Source of the DNA: Bradyrhizobium sp. ISRA464
GTDB taxonomy: Bacteria; Pseudomonadota; Alphaproteobacteria; Rhizobiales; Xanthobacteraceae
Direction of reading: 5' to 3'
Assembly (NCBI RefSeq): GCF_029910095.1
Contig: NZ_CP094526.1
Location: 4,774,001 to 4,838,000, forward strand
Length of the DNA: 64,000 nucleotides
The position numbers were made by a program, and so were the translations under genes. This document shows, in pieces, positions 43,757 through 52,536 of this stretch. Below the pieces are notes generated by a model. The model was not told where the DNA came from. It worked only from the letters and a program-made list of their open reading frames with translations, and made no database searches. Position 1 is the first letter of the stretch. Every line of letters starts with the position of its first letter.

Positions 43757-44679
43757 AGGCCCGTCGCCTCCTTGCGCGCGAACAAGCCATAGACGCCTTG
43801 CGGCATGAACATGATCACGATGATCAGTGTCATGCCCACGATCAAATTCCAGGAATCGGTGACGGTGACTGCCGCGCTGTGCAGCAATTCCAAAAACAGG
43901 GCACCGATGAACGCGCCCGGCACGCCACCGATGCCGCCGAGCACAGCGATCAGCACGAGGTGGCCGGATGCAGTCCAGAACGCGAAATCTGGGACCACGC
44001 GACCGATCGCAAAGCTGGCGATCGCGCCGCCAAGACCGGCGAGCGCCGCCGAGACGACATAGGCGATCAGCAGAACCGCCCAGACCGGAATGCCGAGATA
44101 TTCGAGCCGGATCTCGTTGGTGTGGACGGCCGAGAGCGCGTGACCGAGCGGGCTGTTCAGGTAGCGCTGCACGGCCAGACCGACGAGCACCATCAGCACC
44201 AGGCTGAGATAGAACAGCACGCTCGCGAAGGCCGGCTCGCCAAGCACGATCCCGAAAACCGCCGGGACCGGCACCGGCATGCCGTCGGTCCCGCCGGTGA
44301 CACCGTAGAGCTTGGCGCACAGCGCGTAGAACACCATGGAGACAGCGAGGTTCAACATCGCGAAGAAGATCGCGCGATAGCGGACGAGAAACGATCCGGC
44401 GATGGCGCCAACGAGCGCCCCGCTCAGCACCGACAGGATCAAGAGCAGGCCAAGGTCGTTGATGCCGGCGCGCGCCAGGAACGCGACCGCATAGGCGCTC
44501 GCGGCAAAAAACATGGCATGGCCAATCGAGATCAGCCCGGCCCGGAGCAGCACGGCGACACCCAGTGCCGCAAAGCCCTTGGCGATCGCAAGGGTCAGGA
44601 CGAATTGGAGCCAGGGGGCGGCCAGAGGCAGCAGCGCGAGGACGAGGACCGCCGCAGCGGCAATGATCGTTCGCATCAT
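43753..44679 (-). CDS. livM: Branched-chain amino-acid type ABC transporter permease LivM
   Basis: This 308-residue inner-membrane protein has about 8-10 hydrophobic segments and LivM features: AKGFAALGVAVLLRAGLISIGHAMFFAASAYAV near the N-terminus and the coupling-helix region HALSAVHTNEIRLEYLGIPVW. Two adjacent ATGs (44679, 44676) follow GAGGAGG. It overlaps LivH and LivG genes by 4 bases each. It forms the channel together with LivH. Confidence 0.9.
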   Translation of the reverse strand: MMRTIIAAAAVLVLALLPLAAPWLQFVLTLAIAKGFAALGVAVLLRAGLISIGHAMFFAASAYAVAFLARAGINDLGLLLILSVLSGALVGAIAGSFLVRYRAIFFAMLNLAVSMVFYALCAKLYGVTGGTDGMPVPVPAVFGIVLGEPAFASVLFYLSLVLMVLVGLAVQRYLNSPLGHALSAVHTNEIRLEYLGIPVWAVLLIAYVVSAALAGLGGAIASFAIGRVVPDFAFWTASGHLVLIAVLGGIGGVPGAFIGALFLELLHSAAVTVTDSWNLIVGMTLIIVIMFMPQGVYGLFARKEATGL

Positions 44680-45575
44680 ATCCTCCTCGCCGTCACCGAT
44701 CCGAACAGGCCGTAGGGACGGATCAGGAGAACGATAAGCATGGCTGCATAGGGCGCGACGGCATCCAGTGACGGCGCCAGATAGATCGCGAGCACGCGCG
44801 CCAGGCCGACAATCAGCGAGGCCAATGCGGCCCCCTCGATCTGTCCGAGCCCTCCGATCGCCGCAACCGCAAAAGCGAGCACCATGGTGTCGGCGCCGAG
44901 ACCTGGCGCGATGCCTGACGTCGGCGTCGCCAGCGCGCCGCCCAATGCGGCGAGGAACACGCCAAGCGAAAACGCCAGGATGAAGATCCGGTTGGTGTCG
45001 ATGCCGATCGACTGCGCCATCTCGCGGTCGGTGACGACAGCCGTGATCAGGCGCCCCAGCCGGGTATGGTTGATCAGGAGCCGCAGGCCGACGACGACGA
45101 GGAGCGCCATGGCGATCAGGAGGATCTGGTAGTTGAGATAGACGACGCCACCGATGCTCGTGGTGCCGAGCAATCGCATCGGCGCGTCCTCATAGAAGGA
45201 CTGGACGCCGAAGATCACGCGCTGAAGGTCTTCGAGAATGAGGAACAGTCCGAACGTGATCAGGATCTGCACGGCTTCCGATTTGCCGTAGGTCCAGCGG
45301 ACCAGGCCGCGCTCGATCAACGGACCGAATATCGCCGCAACGCACACGGCGCTGAACAAGAGCGCCAGGAACGACAAATACGGGTTGAGCTGACGGCTCG
45401 CGATGAACAGACAGATCGAGGCCGCGACATAGCCGCCGATCGAATAGAGGCTACCATGGGCGACGTTGAGGACGCGCAGCACGCTGAACACCAGCGTCAG
45501 GCCGACCGCCGCGAAGAAGATCAACGCGGCGCTCGCCAGACTGTCCAGCAGCAGGGGGATGATTGCATTCAACAT
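44676..45575 (-). CDS. livH: Branched-chain amino-acid type ABC transporter permease LivH
   Basis: This 299-residue permease has the LivH pattern: LVFSVLRVLNVAHGSLYSIGGYVAA and the coupling helix region AVVTDREMAQSIGIDTNRIFILAFSLG, ending in GQIEGAALASLIVG and LLIRPYGLFG. It follows the binding-protein gene by 47 bases and overlaps LivM by 4. Nothing is missing or truncated. Confidence 0.9.
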   Translation of the reverse strand: MLNAIIPLLLDSLASAALIFFAAVGLTLVFSVLRVLNVAHGSLYSIGGYVAASICLFIASRQLNPYLSFLALLFSAVCVAAIFGPLIERGLVRWTYGKSEAVQILITFGLFLILEDLQRVIFGVQSFYEDAPMRLLGTTSIGGVVYLNYQILLIAMALLVVVGLRLLINHTRLGRLITAVVTDREMAQSIGIDTNRIFILAFSLGVFLAALGGALATPTSGIAPGLGADTMVLAFAVAAIGGLGQIEGAALASLIVGLARVLAIYLAPSLDAVAPYAAMLIVLLIRPYGLFGSVTARRI

Positions 45576-45622
45576 CGGCTTCCGCCTTCCGTGACTGGAG
45601 TCAAGGTGAACGTCGTCCCGCT

Positions 45623-47011
45623 CTATTTGTAGCTGCCCGGCTTCGGCAGGCTCTTGGCGAACTCGGGCTTGAGGGTTGCAATCCAGGCCAGCGGATCGTG
45701 GCCGACCTGCGGCATCAGACTGTCGCCCTTGTAGCGGACCATGTCGCCGATCACGGGAAACTGCTGCGCCGGTGTCTTCACGGTAACGCCGACGATCTGG
45801 TCGACGACGCCGTCATTGTCGGCGCGCGTCTGCGCGGTGCCGGTCAGGGTCTCGACCTTACTGCCCTTCATGGCGGCGGCGAGCTCGGCACGTGTTGGCC
45901 ATTTGCCGCCGTTCTTCTGCATCGCGACGTCGTAGGCGGCTTTCACGTAGATCAGCGCGTTGGCCATCTTGATCGACGGGAACACCGGATACTCCCCGAA
46001 GCGCGCCTTGTAGGCCTCGGCAAACTTCACCGTCTCCGGCTTCGCCTTGGCGTCCGGGGACATCCACCAGCCGTCGCCGAGAACGCCGACGATCACGCCA
46101 TCAGGCAGCGGCACGCGCTGGAGCACGGTCTCGCCGAGAGCCAGGATGACCTGACTGGAGGTAAAGATCCCACGCGGCGCGGCCTGGCGAACGAAGTTCT
46201 CGAGGTCGGCACCCCAAAGATTTGAGAAGACGACATCCGGGCGCGCAGTGGTGAGGCGCGAGATTTCGGTCTGATAGTTCGGCGAGCCGAGCTTCGGATA
46301 AAGTTCTGCAACGATCTCGACGTCCGGCTTCAGGGCTTTCAAGGCCGCGGTGAAGATCTTGGCCGCGTCATGACCGAACGCATAATCCGGGTTGATGATC
46401 GCAACCGTCTTCACGTCGGGTTTGCGGTCCAGCAGGTAGATCGCGTAGGCGATGAATTCGGGCACGGTGTTGCCGTTGGGGCGGAACACATATTTGCTCT
46501 TGCCGTCCATCAGCAACTGATGGGTGTCGCAGTTCCAGCCCACGGTGGGGACCTCGAGCTGCTCGGCAAGCGGCGCCAGCGCCAGGCAGTTCGCGCTCGA
46601 CAAGGCCGCGATCATTACCTGGTTCTTCGTGTCCCCGGCGAGCCGGCGGTATTCCGCGATCACGCCTTGCGCGCCCTGCGCCTCGTCGACATAGGTCGCG
46701 CTGACCGGCACGCCTCCGATGCCGCCCTTTGCATTGATCTCGTCGATCATGAGGTCGGCGGCATTCTTACCCGGCATGCCGTAGGCTGCGGCAGGACCGG
46801 ATGTGAACGTGAAGATGCCCAGCCCCACGGCGCCTGGTTTCTCCTGTGCGGCGGCCGGCGTGGCAGCTACGACACCGAGCGCGAGTGCGCCGACAAGTCC
46901 ATCCATGACCCATCGGACATTGCCGTGCGGCAGGCCGCGATCCAGGCTGAAGAGCCGTTCAAGTGACGACAGGCAACGCGCAATTACGATGGAAATACCT
47001 TTGGACGCCAT
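45623..47011 (-). CDS. ABC transporter substrate-binding protein (LivK type)
   Basis: This 462-residue periplasmic binding protein of the leucine-binding family has AAYGMPGKNAADLMIDEINAKGGIGG and the second-lobe segment IINPDYAFGHDAAKIFTAALKALKPDVEIV. The start at ATG 47011 puts about 50 residues before the signal-peptide cleavage region (VVAATPAAAQ), which is long. An internal Met (residue 36, MDGLVGALALGV) would give a signal peptide of ordinary size and may be the real start. The neighbours suggest an aromatic or amide ligand. Confidence 0.85.
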   Translation of the reverse strand: MASKGISIVIARCLSSLERLFSLDRGLPHGNVRWVMDGLVGALALGVVAATPAAAQEKPGAVGLGIFTFTSGPAAAYGMPGKNAADLMIDEINAKGGIGGVPVSATYVDEAQGAQGVIAEYRRLAGDTKNQVMIAALSSANCLALAPLAEQLEVPTVGWNCDTHQLLMDGKSKYVFRPNGNTVPEFIAYAIYLLDRKPDVKTVAIINPDYAFGHDAAKIFTAALKALKPDVEIVAELYPKLGSPNYQTEISRLTTARPDVVFSNLWGADLENFVRQAAPRGIFTSSQVILALGETVLQRVPLPDGVIVGVLGDGWWMSPDAKAKPETVKFAEAYKARFGEYPVFPSIKMANALIYVKAAYDVAMQKNGGKWPTRAELAAAMKGSKVETLTGTAQTRADNDGVVDQIVGVTVKTPAQQFPVIGDMVRYKGDSLMPQVGHDPLAWIATLKPEFAKSLPKPGSYK

Positions 47012-47064
47012 GATGTCTCTTCCCCCTGTGCTGGTCGAATGATGTTGTGCGGCAGCGATCCGGA

Positions 47065-47445
47065 TCACATTGGATCGAAATAATGCATCTCCAGAAGCAG
47101 GCAGCCGTTCACGGATTTGAACGGGCCATGCGGCGCGTGCGGCGGGCGGCAGGCGTAGGTATTCGGGGGGAAGCTCTTGCCGCCCTCGCCATTCGCATCG
47201 TTGCCGACAATCAAATCGCCCGAGACCAGATAAACCTCTTCCCAATACTCGTGCGAGAACGGCGCGGTAGTGTAGACGCCGGGCGCGAAGCGGAGCAGCC
47301 GCGTCCGCGTCCCGCGCCGGCTCTCCTCGTCCAGCCCGCCCGCGATGATCTTCTGCTGGATACCGGCCGGATAGCCTGCCGGAACCTCCCAGCCGGTGGT
47401 CATGTCGAGCGTGTGGAATTCGTCGTGCTTCTTGTTGACGGGCAT
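47065..47445 (-). CDS. Cupin-domain protein
   Basis: This 126-residue single-domain cupin has APFSHEYWEEVYLVSGDLIVG (a first motif with His and two Glu) and ACRPPHAPHGPFKSVNGCLLLE (second motif with His). The residues could hold a metal. Small cupins in degradation operons act as dioxygenases, isomerases or pathway accessory proteins; the sequence does not decide. It lies 17 bases after the monooxygenase gene and 53 bases before the binding-protein gene, so it is inside the operon. Confidence 0.82.
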   Translation of the reverse strand: MPVNKKHDEFHTLDMTTGWEVPAGYPAGIQQKIIAGGLDEESRRGTRTRLLRFAPGVYTTAPFSHEYWEEVYLVSGDLIVGNDANGEGGKSFPPNTYACRPPHAPHGPFKSVNGCLLLEMHYFDPM

Positions 47446-47462
47446 GAGTTACCTCTCTTGGT

Positions 47463-48932
47463 TCAAGCGGCTTTGCTGGCGGTCGAGACGCCGTTCAGGT
47501 CGTAGGAATCGAGCATGGCCTGCACCAACCGGTCGGCGCCGGCCCAGTCGTAGGTGCGATAGGAGTGGCCCTTGGTGACGAAGGTCGCACCGGCGTAGAA
47601 CATCTCGTATTGCTGGTGACGCGAGCCGAATTCGGAGCCCACCGCGTCCCAGGCGAGCTTGTAGAACTTCACGCGGTCATGCGAGTTGGCCTTCGGCGAC
47701 TGCTGGGTCTTGCCGATCAGGGCCGCAATCTCGGGATTGTCGAAGTCCGCAACCGACGAAGGCAGCATGATCATGCCGCCGCCGGCCAGCTCGCGAAGCG
47801 TGTTGGTGACGTGTCCGTAGAGCTGCTGCGTCAGCACCTGCGCGGAATAGAGCGTGTGCCGGTCCGGAATGAAATAGGGACCGACCTGCGTGCCCTTGGC
47901 TTCCATCGCGGACACCAGCGCGTCAACCATGCCGGTCTCGGCCGCGAGCTGGCCGAGCATTTCGCGCACTTGCGGAAACTGGGTGACGCCGTTCATGTCG
48001 GCGGTCCGATGCGCAAGGCCGGTCAGGAATTTGAGCTTCACACTCAGGCGCACCATCGCCTGGTAGTTCTGGTAGACGTGGCAGGGCGTCGCGTGAAACT
48101 GCTTCTGGCACATTTCGACATTGCCTTCGATGAAGACGCGGTCCCACGGCACCTTCACGTCGTCGAAATAGAGGACCGAGTCGTTCTCGTCGAAACGGCT
48201 GGATAAGGGATTGTCGAACACCGCGCCGGCGGCGTCCTCGTAAGATTTGCGCGACAGCATCTTGAGACCCTTCATGCTCATCGGAATCGCGAAGGACATC
48301 GCATAACGCTCTTCGCCGGCACGCATCGGCTGGATGGTCGTGACGAAGACCTCGTCGGTAACCACGCCGCCGGTGGCGAGCATCTTGGCGCCGCGGATCG
48401 TGATCCCTTCCGCGTCGCGATCGACGACGCCGGCGGTGAGGAACGGATCAGCCTGTTCGGCTGCGCCCTTGGAACGATCGGCCTGCGGATTGATGATGAC
48501 GTAAGTGAGATAGAGATCCTTGTCGCGGGCGTAGCGGTAGTAGCTTTCGAGCGCGCCAGAGCGGGCGGGATCATAGGCTTTGAACACGTCAAGCCCCATG
48601 TAGAGCCCGGAAATGCAGGACGCCACGTGGTCCGGGGCGCGGCCCATGAAGCCGGCATGCAGCGAGGCCCACGCCTCGAGCGCCTTTCGCCGCGTGACGA
48701 GCTCGGCATAGGAGGTCGGAAGCTGCCAGATCCGGTTGGCGCGACCTGCGCCCGTATCGAAGGTCATCAGCTCCGCGTTCTCCCGCGCGCTCGCGAAGTC
48801 GAACAGGCCCGCCATGGAGTTGGCGAGGTTGCGGAAGGCATGGTGCGTCGTGACATCGCCGACCGAGGCGCCGTTGATGTAGATGGTCCGGCCGTCCTTC
48901 AGGCCTGACAGATATTCCTTTGCGCTACGCAT
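47463..48932 (-). CDS. Flavin-dependent monooxygenase, 4-hydroxyphenylacetate 3-hydroxylase (HpaB) family
   Basis: This 489-residue protein belongs to the HpaB/PvcC family of two-component FADH2-dependent monooxygenases, which have an acyl-CoA dehydrogenase fold. Recognisable segments are DGRTIYINGASVGDVTTHHAF, YLTYVIINPQADRSK, IRGAKMLATGGVVTDEVFV and VPWDRVFIEGN. Such enzymes hydroxylate phenols or N-heteroaromatics. ATG 48932 follows CGGAG. Its flavin reductase partner is encoded 20 bases upstream, which supports the assignment. The exact aromatic substrate is unknown. Confidence 0.88.
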   Translation of the reverse strand: MRSAKEYLSGLKDGRTIYINGASVGDVTTHHAFRNLANSMAGLFDFASARENAELMTFDTGAGRANRIWQLPTSYAELVTRRKALEAWASLHAGFMGRAPDHVASCISGLYMGLDVFKAYDPARSGALESYYRYARDKDLYLTYVIINPQADRSKGAAEQADPFLTAGVVDRDAEGITIRGAKMLATGGVVTDEVFVTTIQPMRAGEERYAMSFAIPMSMKGLKMLSRKSYEDAAGAVFDNPLSSRFDENDSVLYFDDVKVPWDRVFIEGNVEMCQKQFHATPCHVYQNYQAMVRLSVKLKFLTGLAHRTADMNGVTQFPQVREMLGQLAAETGMVDALVSAMEAKGTQVGPYFIPDRHTLYSAQVLTQQLYGHVTNTLRELAGGGMIMLPSSVADFDNPEIAALIGKTQQSPKANSHDRVKFYKLAWDAVGSEFGSRHQQYEMFYAGATFVTKGHSYRTYDWAGADRLVQAMLDSYDLNGVSTASKAA

Positions 48933-48952
48933 CGCAGGTCTCCGGTTCAAAG

Positions 48953-49471
48953 CTAGTAGTGAATGGGAAGCGGCCAGGTCGGCTCGCGCTCGGTTTCATC
49001 GACGAGATCGCGGTAGCGGCCGCGGAAGAAGATCAGGGGAGCGGCGGCCTCGGCGCGGCTCGCATGCCTGATGACACGGACGACGAAGATGACGTGGTCG
49101 CCACCCTCGTAGACCGCGTAGGGCGCGCACTCGAAATGAGCCATCGCGCCCGAGATCAGCGGCGCCTCGGCATGGCCGACCGACGTCTTCACCTGGTCCC
49201 ATTTGTCGGAAAGAGCGCGCGCGAACTGGTTGGATATCTGCTCCTGATCGCGCGCGAGAATGTTGACGGCGAAGCCCTTGGCTTCGAGCATTGCTGGCAG
49301 GCTGCACGCCTTGCGGTCGACACTGAAGAGAACGAGCGGCGGATCGACCGAAACGGAGTTGAAGGAGCTCATGGTCATGCCGATGAGCTCTTCGCCCTTC
49401 CCGCGCGCGGTCACCACCGCAACGCCGGTGGCGAATTCGCCCAGAGCACGCCTGAATGCACGATCCTCCAT
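48953..49471 (-). CDS. Flavin reductase, monooxygenase small component (HpaC-like)
   Basis: This 172-residue protein belongs to the flavin reductase-like family. ALGEFATGVAVVTARG, GMTMSSFNSVSVDPPLVLFSV, FAVNILARDQEQIS and GDHVIFVVRV are the standard flavin-binding segments. It reduces FAD or FMN with NAD(P)H and supplies it to the monooxygenase encoded next. ATG 49471 is chosen; the frame is open to 49549, through the operator palindrome, which makes the upstream start unlikely. It is the first gene of the ten-gene island 3 operon. Confidence 0.87.
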   Translation of the reverse strand: MEDRAFRRALGEFATGVAVVTARGKGEELIGMTMSSFNSVSVDPPLVLFSVDRKACSLPAMLEAKGFAVNILARDQEQISNQFARALSDKWDQVKTSVGHAEAPLISGAMAHFECAPYAVYEGGDHVIFVVRVIRHASRAEAAAPLIFFRGRYRDLVDETEREPTWPLPIHY

Positions 49472-49513
49472 GGACACTGCCTCGCCGCCTGGTCCTGATT
49501 TATAATTCTCAAC

Positions 49514-49532
49514 TAGCTTTCTGACAAAGCTA
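49514..49532. promoter_or_regulatory. MarR-type palindromic operator
   Basis: TAGCTTT-CTGAC-AAAGCTA is a perfect 7-bp inverted repeat with a 5-bp centre. It lies between the flavin reductase gene (start 49471, leftward) and the MarR gene (start 49614, rightward), so it can control both. Confidence 0.72.
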
Positions 49533-49613
49533 TTTTGAAATGTCAACACTCTTGCTGACCGGGCGCATGCATGCTCTTTAGGCAGCGTCCAACGCTATGA
49601 TTTTGCGGAGAGA

Positions 49614-50210
49614 ATGCCCGTGTCTGATGCACTGTTGACGGCGTCGAGGCCCGAGTTGCTCGACAAGGATGGAGATCGCACGCTTCGCGGCGTCCTCTAC
49701 GACTATTTTGCCTTCGGACGAAGCCTGGAAGCTGCGCGCGAGACATTCGCGAGTTTTGTCGGCCTGTCGCCTACCCAGTATCTGATCCTGATCGCGATCA
49801 AGAATTCGACGGCGGAAAAACCGATGGGTGTCAACCAGGTCGCCGAGCGGCTGTACTTGAGTGGCGCCTTCGTCACCAACGAGATCAACAAGCTGGTCTC
49901 TGACGGCCTGATCGGGAAAAGCCCGCACCCTGGCGACGGACGCCGCGTGCAACTCACACTGACCGAGCACGGGATAAACCTGTTGATCCGTCTCGCCGCC
50001 TTGCAGCGCCCGGTCAATGACGCGCTGTTTGGCATGCTGACGCGCGAGGAGTTCAAAGTGCTCTCGCAAATGCTTTCTCGTCTCGCGTCAAACGCCGACA
50101 GCGCGCTGAAGCTCGCCGAGCACGTTCGGGCGACGCTCACGTCGCAAAATAACGAAGCGTACCGCATCGAGCCGCAGAGAGGCCGCAAGAAACAACGAAC
50201 AAGCCGGTAA
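49614..50210 (+). CDS. MarR family transcriptional regulator
   Basis: This 198-residue regulator has a MarR winged helix: LSPTQYLILIAIKN, the recognition region VNQVAERLYLSGAFVTNEINKLVSDGLI and the wing HPGDGRRVQLTLTEHG. It has a C-terminal extension of about 30 residues rich in Arg and Lys. The gene is divergent from the island 3 operon and a perfect palindrome lies between them. It is therefore the probable repressor, relieved by the aromatic substrate or a pathway intermediate. Confidence 0.87.
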   Translation: MPVSDALLTASRPELLDKDGDRTLRGVLYDYFAFGRSLEAARETFASFVGLSPTQYLILIAIKNSTAEKPMGVNQVAERLYLSGAFVTNEINKLVSDGLIGKSPHPGDGRRVQLTLTEHGINLLIRLAALQRPVNDALFGMLTREEFKVLSQMLSRLASNADSALKLAEHVRATLTSQNNEAYRIEPQRGRKKQRTSR

Positions 50211-50799
50211 AGCCCGAGGTAGTGACTATTCAGACCAACGCGTTGGGTGCTTCTCAGCTCCCTGGACTAGCGACTGCATCGTCATAGCGAGGGAGCGCCA
50301 CGAAGTCGCCCGACTGCATTGCGGTGGAAACGACTTCAGCCCCAAGGCTGATACTGTTGGTCAGCTCGCCTCTCCCTCCCTCAGAATCCAGGCCTGCAGG
50401 CTGAGCAACCAAGCCTCCTCACGCTGGCTGTGATAATATGTTTCCTGATCCCCGATGCACAGGTTGGGCAACACACCACCTTCTAACCAAACGGAAGGCT
50501 TGAACTCGCGCTCCGATCCGTCATGGGCAATTTGAGCTAACTCCGGCCAACCCAGATCGAGCCGGACCATGAGTGGTCCGTTTTGCGGCAAAAATATCGG
50601 TGCTCCGAGCTAGGCTTTAAGCGCCCCACCCTTCTGTACGATCGGGCGCGCTGCGATACCGCATCAGTGAAGACGCAATGGATCTTGGACCCCTGCTGGG
50701 ATAAGCCAAGCTCATTACTCCGGTCAGAATTCTCGACGCGAAGGAAGCAAGAACGAGTCGACCAAACTACGCTAAACTGCGCGATGCCAACCGGCAGCA
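50211..50799. other. Gene-free end of island 3 next to guaA
   Basis: About 590 bp without a supported gene. The left arm of attachment-site copy D starts at 50631. Open frames in this stretch show no family features. Confidence 0.5.
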
Positions 50800-50820
50800 C
50801 TACTCCCACTCAATCGTCCC
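50631..50820. repeat. guaA 3'-end attachment site, copy D (the gene's own end) with left arm
   Basis: CTACTCCCACTCAATCGTC (50800-50818) is the last six codons plus stop of guaA on the minus strand. CTTCTGTACG at 50631 lies 169 bp to its left, as at copies A (169) and B (170). AAACTACGCTAAACTGCGCG adjoins the core, as at copy B. Confidence 0.82.
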
Positions 50821-52398
50821 CGGCGGCTTGGACGTCACGTCATACACCACCCTGTTCACGCCCTTCACCTCGTTGATGATGCGCGTCGCGGTTTCCCCCA
50901 AGAACTTCATCTCGAACGGGTAGAAGTCCGCGGTCATGCCGTCGGTCGAGGTGACGGCGCGCAAGCCCACGACGTAGTCGTAGGTGCGGCCGTCGCCCAT
51001 CACGCCGACGGTCTTGACCGGCAGCAGCACCGCGAAGGCCTGCCAGATCGCGTCGTAGAGGCCATGCTTGCGGATCTGGTCGATGTAGACGGCATCCGCG
51101 TTGCGGAGGATGTCGAGTTTTTCTTTTGTGATGTCGCCGGGGCAACGGATCGCAAGGCCCGGGCCCGGGAACGGGTGACGGCCGACGAAGATCTCGGGCA
51201 GGCCGAGCTCGCGGCCGAGCACGCGCACCTCGTCCTTGAACAGCTCGCGCAAGGGCTCGACGAGCTTCATGTTCATGCGCTCGGGCAGACCGCCGACATT
51301 GTGGTGCGACTTGATCGTCACCGACGGTCCGCCGGTGAAGGAGACGCTCTCGATCACATCAGGATAGAGCGTGCCCTGCGCCAGGAATTCAGCGCCGCCA
51401 ATCTTCTTGGCCTCCGCCTCGAACACGTCGATGAAGAGCCGCCCGATGGTCTTGCGCTTCTTTTCCGGATCGGTGACGCCGGCAAGCTCGCCGAGGAACT
51501 GCTTCGACGCGTCCACATGCACCAGCGGGATGTTGTAGTGGTGGCGGAACAGGTCGACGACGGTCTTGGCCTCGTCGAGCCTGAGCAGGCCGTGATCGAC
51601 GAACACGCAAGTGAGCTGGTCGCCGATCGCCTCGTGGATCAAGACCGCGGCGACCGCGGAATCGACGCCGCCGGACAGGCCGCAGATCACCTTGCCTTTG
51701 CCCACCTGGGCGCGGATCTTCTCGATCGCCTCCTCGCGGAACGCGCGCATGGTCCAGTCGCCGGTGAAGCCCGCAACCTTGCGCACGAAATTGCGCAGCA
51801 GCTTGGCGCCGTCAGGCGTATGCGCCACCTCGGGGTGGAACTGCATCGCGTAGAACTTGCGCTTGTCGTCGGCGATCACAGAGATCGGCGAGCCCGGCGC
51901 GCGGGCCACAGCGCGAAAACCGTCGGGCAGCCTGGTGACGCGGTCGCCATGGCTCATCCAGACGTCGTACTGGCCGCCCTTCTGCCAAACGCCGTCGAAC
52001 AGCGCGCAATCGTCGGTGACCTCGATGGTGGCGCGGCCGAATTCGCGATGGTGCCCGCCCTCGACGATGCCGCCGAGCTGCTGGGCCATGGTCTGCTCGC
52101 CGTAGCAGATGCCGAGCACCGGGACGCCCGCCGTGAGCACCGACATCGGCGCCGCCGGCGCGTTGTCGTCGAGCACGGAGGCCGGCCCGCCGGAGAGGAT
52201 CACCGCCTTCGGCTTCATCTCCTTAAAGGCGGCCTCGGCCTTCTGGAACGGGACGATCTCGGAATAGACGCCCATCTCGCGGACGCGGCGGGCGATCAGT
52301 TGCGTCACCTGACTGCCGAAATCGACAATCAGAATCTTGTCATGCGCCGAGGCCACCGAGGGCGTCGACGAGTCGCGGGCTGTTTGCTGGGCTGTCAT
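50800..52398 (-). CDS. guaA: GMP synthase (glutamine-hydrolysing)
   Basis: This 532-residue enzyme converts XMP, glutamine and ATP to GMP. The N-terminal glutamine amidotransferase has the nucleophile Cys in [16 protein letters not shown] and His/Glu in [11 protein letters not shown]. The ATP pyrophosphatase domain has the P-loop [13 protein letters not shown]. The dimerisation domain ends in PPGTIEWE, which includes the normal C-terminus, so the gene is intact in spite of being the island insertion site. ATG 52398 gives a product of family length plus a short N-terminal tail. guaB, encoding the preceding step, lies 4.4 kb away. Confidence 0.96.
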   Translation of the reverse strand: MTAQQTARDSSTPSVASAHDKILIVDFGSQVTQLIARRVREMGVYSEIVPFQKAEAAFKEMKPKAVILSGGPASVLDDNAPAAPMSVLTAGVPVLGICYGEQTMAQQLGGIVEGGHHREFGRATIEVTDDCALFDGVWQKGGQYDVWMSHGDRVTRLPDGFRAVARAPGSPISVIADDKRKFYAMQFHPEVAHTPDGAKLLRNFVRKVAGFTGDWTMRAFREEAIEKIRAQVGKGKVICGLSGGVDSAVAAVLIHEAIGDQLTCVFVDHGLLRLDEAKTVVDLFRHHYNIPLVHVDASKQFLGELAGVTDPEKKRKTIGRLFIDVFEAEAKKIGGAEFLAQGTLYPDVIESVSFTGGPSVTIKSHHNVGGLPERMNMKLVEPLRELFKDEVRVLGRELGLPEIFVGRHPFPGPGLAIRCPGDITKEKLDILRNADAVYIDQIRKHGLYDAIWQAFAVLLPVKTVGVMGDGRTYDYVVGLRAVTSTDGMTADFYPFEMKFLGETATRIINEVKGVNRVVYDVTSKPPGTIEWE

Positions 52399-52536
52399 GG
52401 CAAGCAGATACGCGACGCCGCCCGCCCCCGCAACCGCGCGGAGCGGCGCGCCCCACATTCTTCTTTGGGCATGGACAAATCGATATATGGCAGTATTGTT
52501 GACCTAATTTGTGCCCCCGGAACGACGAAGCCCTTC

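Noticed and set aside
50361..50591. Small minus-strand open frame near the end of island 3
   Set aside because: No family pattern and no ribosome-binding site; it overlaps sequence next to the conserved left arm. I treated the stretch as non-coding.
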